Origin: Acanthaster planci
Taxonomy: Eukaryota > Echinodermata > Asteroidea > Valvatida > Acanthasteridae
Assembly (NCBI RefSeq): GCF_001949145.1
Contig: NW_019091484.1
Coordinates: 153,798 to 217,797 of the forward strand
DNA: 64,000 nt
Reading direction: 5' to 3'
Each line of letters opens with the position of its first letter. The stretch's first letter is position 1. The position numbers were made by a program, and so were the translations under genes. The notes beneath the pieces are model-generated. The model had not been told where the DNA came from, did no database searches, and was given only the letters and a program-made list of their open reading frames with translations. Below are positions 58,936 through 64,000 of the stretch, one piece after another.

Positions 58936-61507
58936 CAGTGTTGGAGTCTCGTCTACAACCTTCGAGTCCGAGTCCGGGGTTTCCAAAACCAAGACCGAGT
59001 AACTGCCATTCAAGGCCGAGGCCACAGTCTCCAAGGCCAAGGCCAGTTATTAAACTCATACACGTATAACATAACTACATTAAACTTGGCTGGCACACAA
59101 GATTCATCTACATCCACAAAAAAACTGTTGCTTATGATGCGACAATATCCCCAACTATTTTGTCAATGAAAAATAACCGGGTGCTGTGTTTTATTGAGTA
59201 GTTACACGTACTTTCAGTTTAACATTGCTAACAACCTGGCAAACAAATTAGAATGGGCGTAATTACCTCTTGTTTGGTAGGTGTTGCAAAGTTCAATTTT
59301 TATCTTTCGTTCAACAAAGTAAGAGTACGGAGTCCCCCACTATCACAAAAAGAAAAAAATCAAACTGTAATTGCTCTTAATACATACAATTCCCCACAAA
59401 CTAATTCCTCAATATTTTCAATTATAAAAGCAAGATCGCAAGAGGATAAGGCTTAAATGCAGGCTAGTCCCAAAACAAAATCAAGTAAGATAGTTTGAAG
59501 TTCACGAAGTTGCCAGAAAGTCCTGCAACCAAATAACTTTGTTAGTGAATGTAACCATTTTTTTCATTAAGAAATGAAAGAAACATTAGGAGTGCTTCCA
59601 ATAATGATTATCGGTCGTTTTTATAGTTGGGGATACGAAAATTATTCAGTCAGATTGCAGCCATAAAAACCCTCAGATTCCGGTGAAATCTGATCAGTAG
59701 TCCGCCTTGTGTGTTGGAGATTTATTTTAAATCCTATCTTTTAATTTGGACTTACAGGACCAACGAAAGTGACGAGGACACTTCCTAGTTCTGAATCAGT
59801 TTTTCCCAGTTCCAGATGGTGACAAAAACTTCTTCACGAATAAAAAGTAACCATGCAAGAAATCCAGTTTGCATCCAGAATGAAGGAACAAGATGATTTT
59901 CTAATAAAGAATTTCTTAATTTAGAGAAAATTATTTCATAAATAAAAGTTCCAATGAATTAAAAGGTAGACATTGCGTAAATTTTGACTGAGATTTTCAG
60001 CTGTGCAGTGAGCTATCAGCAATACTAAACTGGACAGCAAAAGAAACTTGCCACTTCTGTCAAAGGCCACACTTAAAAATTCACCTCATAGAAATAAACC
60101 ATTTTTGTACACAGGTATGCTGCAATANNNNNNNNNNNNNNNNNNNNNNNNNNNNNNNNNNNNNNNNNNNNNNNNNNNNNNNNNNNNNNNNNNNNNNNNN
60201 NNNNNNNNNNNNNNNNNNNNNNNNNNNNNNNNNNNNNNNNNNNNNNNNNNNNNNNNNNNNNNNNNNNNNNNNNNNNNNNNNNNNNNNNNNNNNNNNNNNN
60301 NNNNNNNNNNNNNNNNNNNNNNNNNNNNNNNNNNNNNNNNNNNNNNNNNNNNNNNNNNNNNNNNNNNNNNNNNNNNNNNNNNNNNNNNGAAATAAAGAAG
60401 CCACAATCATTACTTTTCAATAATGTGTATGCATAGTCAGTAAGGATAACATCCCTATACAGAAACCACTCATGCACATCATTTTGACAAAACGGGTGTT
60501 CACTTTGTCATTGGTTGTTTAAAATGTTGTCCATTCGTGGGTCATTTTTGCTTGGTGAAGAGTCCTTTTGTGTGTGAATTTTTATGGGGTGAATTTTTAT
60601 GTGTGGCCTTTGACAGAAGTGACGAGTTTCTTTTGCCGTCCAGTGGAGAACGCTATGCCCTTCATGCACCGCACAGTTGACGAACACGTTACGTCACATC
60701 ATTTCTGTTACGTCTGTGTAGTTGTGTTCACAACGTGTTTGCGTGCAGATAATGCGCGATCCGATACTATAGTGGAAAACTGCGTTCAGGCTTTGGCCAA
60801 TTTTAAACAAATGGAAACTCTAAAAGTCATTATAATTGACTGTTGAATATGACAATAGTATTTGGAATCACACTTTTTAGCGAGTGAACTATGTAATAGT
60901 TCACTATGTGTAATTTGTTTGGCTCCCGTGAGTTTTGACAAACCGTTCAGAAATGTCGAAGTGCGAATCGGAAATCCGGCCAAAAATTGTTTTGTAGACA
61001 TTTTCAGAGAACAAAATGTAGTACAAAATAGGAATGTAGAACTGAAGAACAACACAAAAGAGGTAGGCTTTTATTTCAAGCGATCCAGAACTAGGGAAAA
61101 TCAGGAACTAGGAATAATTCCAATACATGTAGAGCCTAATTCACGCAACAGAAAAGCTATCCTTTTCAAGCAACAATCAATCAAATTAAATATGTTCCCT
61201 GGGGATAAAAAATCTATTTAGCTGCATCGCGTCATTGGGGAGTCTAGGTTCCGTACCCCGTGTTTACACAAAAATAATCTACGCCCACAGCGCATGCACA
61301 TCGCAAGTACTCTGTCAGAATAAGAATTGGAAGGAAAGTGAAAGCTGAGAAACTGACTCAAAACGGGCGGCCTCGAACCGGCCTCGACTGATTCTTCTTG
61401 TCCAGAGGGTGCTGAGGCCAAGACGAGTTATTGCGTAGCGAGGCCCAGGCGAAGGCTTTGAAAAGCCGGCCTCGAGGCCAAGGCCGGCCTCGAGAGCTCA
61501 AACACTG
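58936..61507. mobile_element. hAT-like element, 2.57 kb, with target duplication
   Basis: The left end CAGTGTTGGAGTCTCGTC and the right end (reverse complement) CAGTGTTTGAGCTCTCGAGG, with G/C-rich gaggcc / ggccgag subterminal repeats at both ends (58.94-59.05 and 61.37-61.50 kb). Flanking 8-mers CTCCGTGT (58928-58935) and CTCCCTGT (61508-61515) match at 7 of 8. No transposase was recognised: the 119-codon frame at 60862-61221 has no visible hAT motif. Probably non-autonomous or internally decayed. It contains a second element at 60029-60644. Confidence 0.65.
60029..60644. mobile_element. Foldback element with 61-bp inverted repeats around an assembly gap
   Basis: The left arm 60029-60089 and right arm 60584-60644 are near-identical in inverted orientation: actggac, ggcaaaagaaac, cacttctgtcaaaggccaca, aaaaattcacc. 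Ns cover 60128-60388, so the interior is largely unknown. Nested in the hAT-like element. Confidence 0.8.
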
Positions 61508-62835
61508 CTCCCTGTTCTTATTCCTCCATGGTCAGATTGACTTGAAACTTCACAGGTATACCCACCGGGATCTACATGCCAGTTTCCAAAAAGCTCGGGC
61601 GTAGGATAGCCGAGTTCTCAGATGGGCGGTGGAATCTGGCTTCCATCTTTGAGATGGTCTGAAAAAATTGCCGTTCTTTATTACTAATAATTTCTATTAC
61701 ATTTTTTTTCTAATGACATAAAAACATCCCAGGCATTGTAACTCTTAAGCCTGAAAAAAAGTTGAGAAGAGACAACAAGAAGTAGTTACAATTGTAGAGG
61801 TGGGAAGAAAACCTCGGAGGAATATTATGGGTAAAACCCACGGAACCAGGTAGGGACGGTTAGTTAAGTCCTCCAAGCTTAGACTTGGAACTCGATTTTC
61901 CCCAGCAAATTTCTTGTCCGATGAGGCCAGAATTTAAAGGGTTGCAATAATTGTTAATATATGAAATCGAGTGTAGGGGCTCAAGATTATTATGTCATAG
62001 ACAAGACGGATTACGGAGCCAAGATTTGGAAAAAGATGATTGAGATGGCTCATCAACTTTGGCATAAAGTCTTTCATTAAACATCCTAAAGAAAATTTAT
62101 TTTGCTTTCGGAAAAGGGTTCCAGTTTCTTGACGAAGTACGTCTGTAAACAGTGCATTTTGTCATCTTGATTATTGGTAATGATGCAAATAAAAATCTGA
62201 AGTGCGCCCTCTCTCAACATTTTCATTTACCTTTAATATTGATTGATTGGCTTTCAACAAAGGCCCTCTTGCTGGTTGTACGCGAAGCAGAGTACCAGCT
62301 TAGAAATAATAACACAGAATTCACTGGTTTCCTTCATACGTCAAGAATTCACAATGTTCATCTATTCGGGACCAGTGTATGATTATGCGCCATTAGAAGT
62401 GCGCTGTCGACTGTATGCAAGGTCAGTGGCCATATACCAAATCGCTGCACAATTTACAAATGTGTTTAGCTTTTGGATAGCAAAACAACAATTTTTACCT
62501 CAGTTCTCGACACCGAAGGTCTTCAATGTTGCTGCAAATTCGACTGATGGATGCCCATTGGGGTTTAGGAAACTGTTTAACATGTACCTGCTCGACCATT
62601 TCATCATGAATTGTGGAATTTGAAGCAGTTTCTGCCGAGTGTTTTCCCAGGGTTGTACTATTTTTCGTGACCGTCGCTGCAAACTGGGCCGACATTTCAC
62701 TGTTAAAAAACTTAGGGTCCTGTGTGTGTACACAAGTTTGACCTGCACCGGAACGATGCTATGATCAACATTTTACAGGCCATATGTAAATAAGGAATAC
62801 CCCTTTCTGAGAGGAGGACTGATACTGCCATCAAG
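61508..62835. other. Non-coding stretch upstream of a possible plus-strand gene
   Basis: No recognisable gene or repeat. The frame at 62243-62623 has no family resemblance. The last 200 bases may be the promoter for the first exon proposed at 62836. Confidence 0.4.
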
Positions 62836-62858
62836 ATGGCTTCAGAGTCCTATGATTG
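62836..62858 (+). CDS. Possible first coding exon of a gene running off the right edge
   Basis: ATG in the context atcaagATGGCTTC, open for MASESYD and ending TTG|GTGAGT (phase 2). AAGATGGC over a start codon is a YY1-type motif common at first exons. The rest of the gene would lie right of the window or in later exons that I cannot see. Confidence 0.3.
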
Positions 62859-64000
62859 GTGAGTTTAATTTCGTCCAGTCGCCGTTCTTTTTCTTTCACT
62901 TTTTGCTACGAGGCCTACTGCCGAGTGACTGAAGGGTCTGTGTGTTCATTTGTCGGTGCTGTGCAGTCAGTCGTTTGTGATGCCATGAGTGCCTTTTTTT
63001 GTTTGCACAACATTAGGTGATTACCTACGTTTTCTTTGAAATATGCCTCTGTAAAATTGTCAAAAATGGAAAGTAATGTTGGATATTTAAATCCTACAGG
63101 ATTGAGTAACCAACAATGATTGTATATTTGGGGACCCCCCAGTTTTTGACATTTGAATCTTGCAAAACTGGTAAGTCCCCCCCCCCAAAAAAAATGGAGG
63201 CAACACTGTTCATTGTGTTGACCCTATTTTTTGGAAATTTAAAATCGAAAATTGTGAGAAAATGTCACTTAATGATAAATTAGGCAGGTTCATGAAATTT
63301 TAAACAATACATGGGCCATTTTATTTTCATATCATCTGAATGGGCTCCAAATTTGAAAGAAAATGATGGGTCTCGCAGGTGTGTTGGGTTATCGGAACTG
63401 AACTTATCACATGATTTGTAACATTTAACAGTCTGTGTACAGGATGTGGTATTTCAATGCTAATAATTATGACCATTAATAAATGCACTATGTATTAGTA
63501 GTGTATAAAGATATAGGCCCTCGGGAAAACCCTCCAGGAATGGTTATTTAAAGGTCATCCAATGATTGTAAACAACATCAGCAGTTGATGGAACATGTAT
63601 TTTATGTCAACTGAAATGGCCGTCACATTCAGAAATGGCTGCAAGACAAACAAAAATGGCCGCCATTATTCAAAATGGCCACCCCATCGTAAAGTTTCAT
63701 TTTACAGTGGCAAACCGAAGTGAAACTTAACAAATTGCAAGACACTCTAAAATATGAATAAATGAGACTTAAAAAAAGTGTTAAAAATGCCCTTCAGGGT
63801 TTAAAATGGCCCTCAAGGTTTAAAATGGCCATCAAAATGCAAGATGATGCCCAATTTTAATTCAACATGGCCTTCACATTTCAAAACGATTACCAAATTT
63901 TAAAGTGTACATGTACCCTTAAAAAAAGGCAGAAAGCTCTAACATTAGCTTATAATGATGAATAGATTTGGCCTTCATTAAAAATGGCCATTAAAATCAA
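62859..64000. other. Non-coding right edge with AAATGGCC repeats
   Basis: No exon was recognised. 63613-63990 contains about eight copies of (A)AAATGGC(C), not in a fixed period, plus a C-run at 63178-63186. Confidence 0.5.

Noticed and set aside
60048-60477. Open frames spanning the second N block
   Set aside because: Most of each frame is unknown sequence, so it is not evidence of coding.
60862-61221. 119-codon plus-strand frame within the hAT-like element
   Set aside because: Checked as a transposase fragment but no zinc-finger BED or hAT dimerisation motif is visible; left unnamed.
1-64000. CRISPR arrays, bacterial operons, prophage or integrated viral genes
   Set aside because: The window is spliced animal DNA. 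The repeats are DNA-transposon relics, and no viral or prokaryotic gene was recognised.

Overview
This is eukaryotic genomic DNA: intron-rich, AT-rich, with short exons bounded by GT..AG splice sites, many small DNA-transposon relics and two assembly gaps (30680-30732 and 60128-60388). The gene content, together with abundant ACATGTAC-type simple motifs, suggests a marine invertebrate, most likely a non-vertebrate deuterostome such as an echinoderm or hemichordate. That assignment is a guess from style and cannot be proven from the window.

Four gene models can be built by joining exons in phase. (1) 223-4152, plus strand: the last five coding exons (233 residues) of a serine/arginine-rich nuclear-type protein that I cannot name. 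(2) 15751-13974, minus strand: a complete two-exon SLC35E4-like membrane transporter (344 residues). (3) 18216-24853, plus strand: a complete six-exon homologue of CUSTOS (C12orf43), 320 residues. (4) 54673-34954, minus strand: a complete eight-exon HNF1 homeobox transcription factor (693 residues) with dimerisation domain, POU-specific domain, split atypical homeodomain and a glutamine-rich tail. A possible fifth gene begins at 62836 on the plus strand, but only a short first coding exon is visible.

Layout: the SR-rich gene and the SLC35E4-like gene converge, with candidate poly(A) signals about 60 bp apart near 9.5 kb. SLC35E4-like and CUSTOS are head to head across 2.5 kb (15.75-18.2 kb), which holds a piggyBac-type MITE and a cluster of long DNA hairpins. 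CUSTOS and HNF1 converge tail to tail across 10 kb that contains a tandem segmental duplication and a minisatellite. In human 12q24.31, HNF1A and C12orf43/CUSTOS are likewise adjacent and convergent, so this looks like ancient conserved microsynteny. The HNF1 intron phases (2,1,2,1,0,1,1) also match the first seven introns of human HNF1A as I recall them.

The 9.9-kb first intron of HNF1 carries a CpG-rich island and a cluster of HNF1-type half-sites that could be autoregulatory. Upstream of HNF1 (54.7-64 kb) no gene is recognised until 62.8 kb. A 2.57-kb hAT-like element (58936-61507) lies there, with a second foldback element nested inside it. No rRNA, CRISPR array, bacterial operon or intact tRNA gene was seen.
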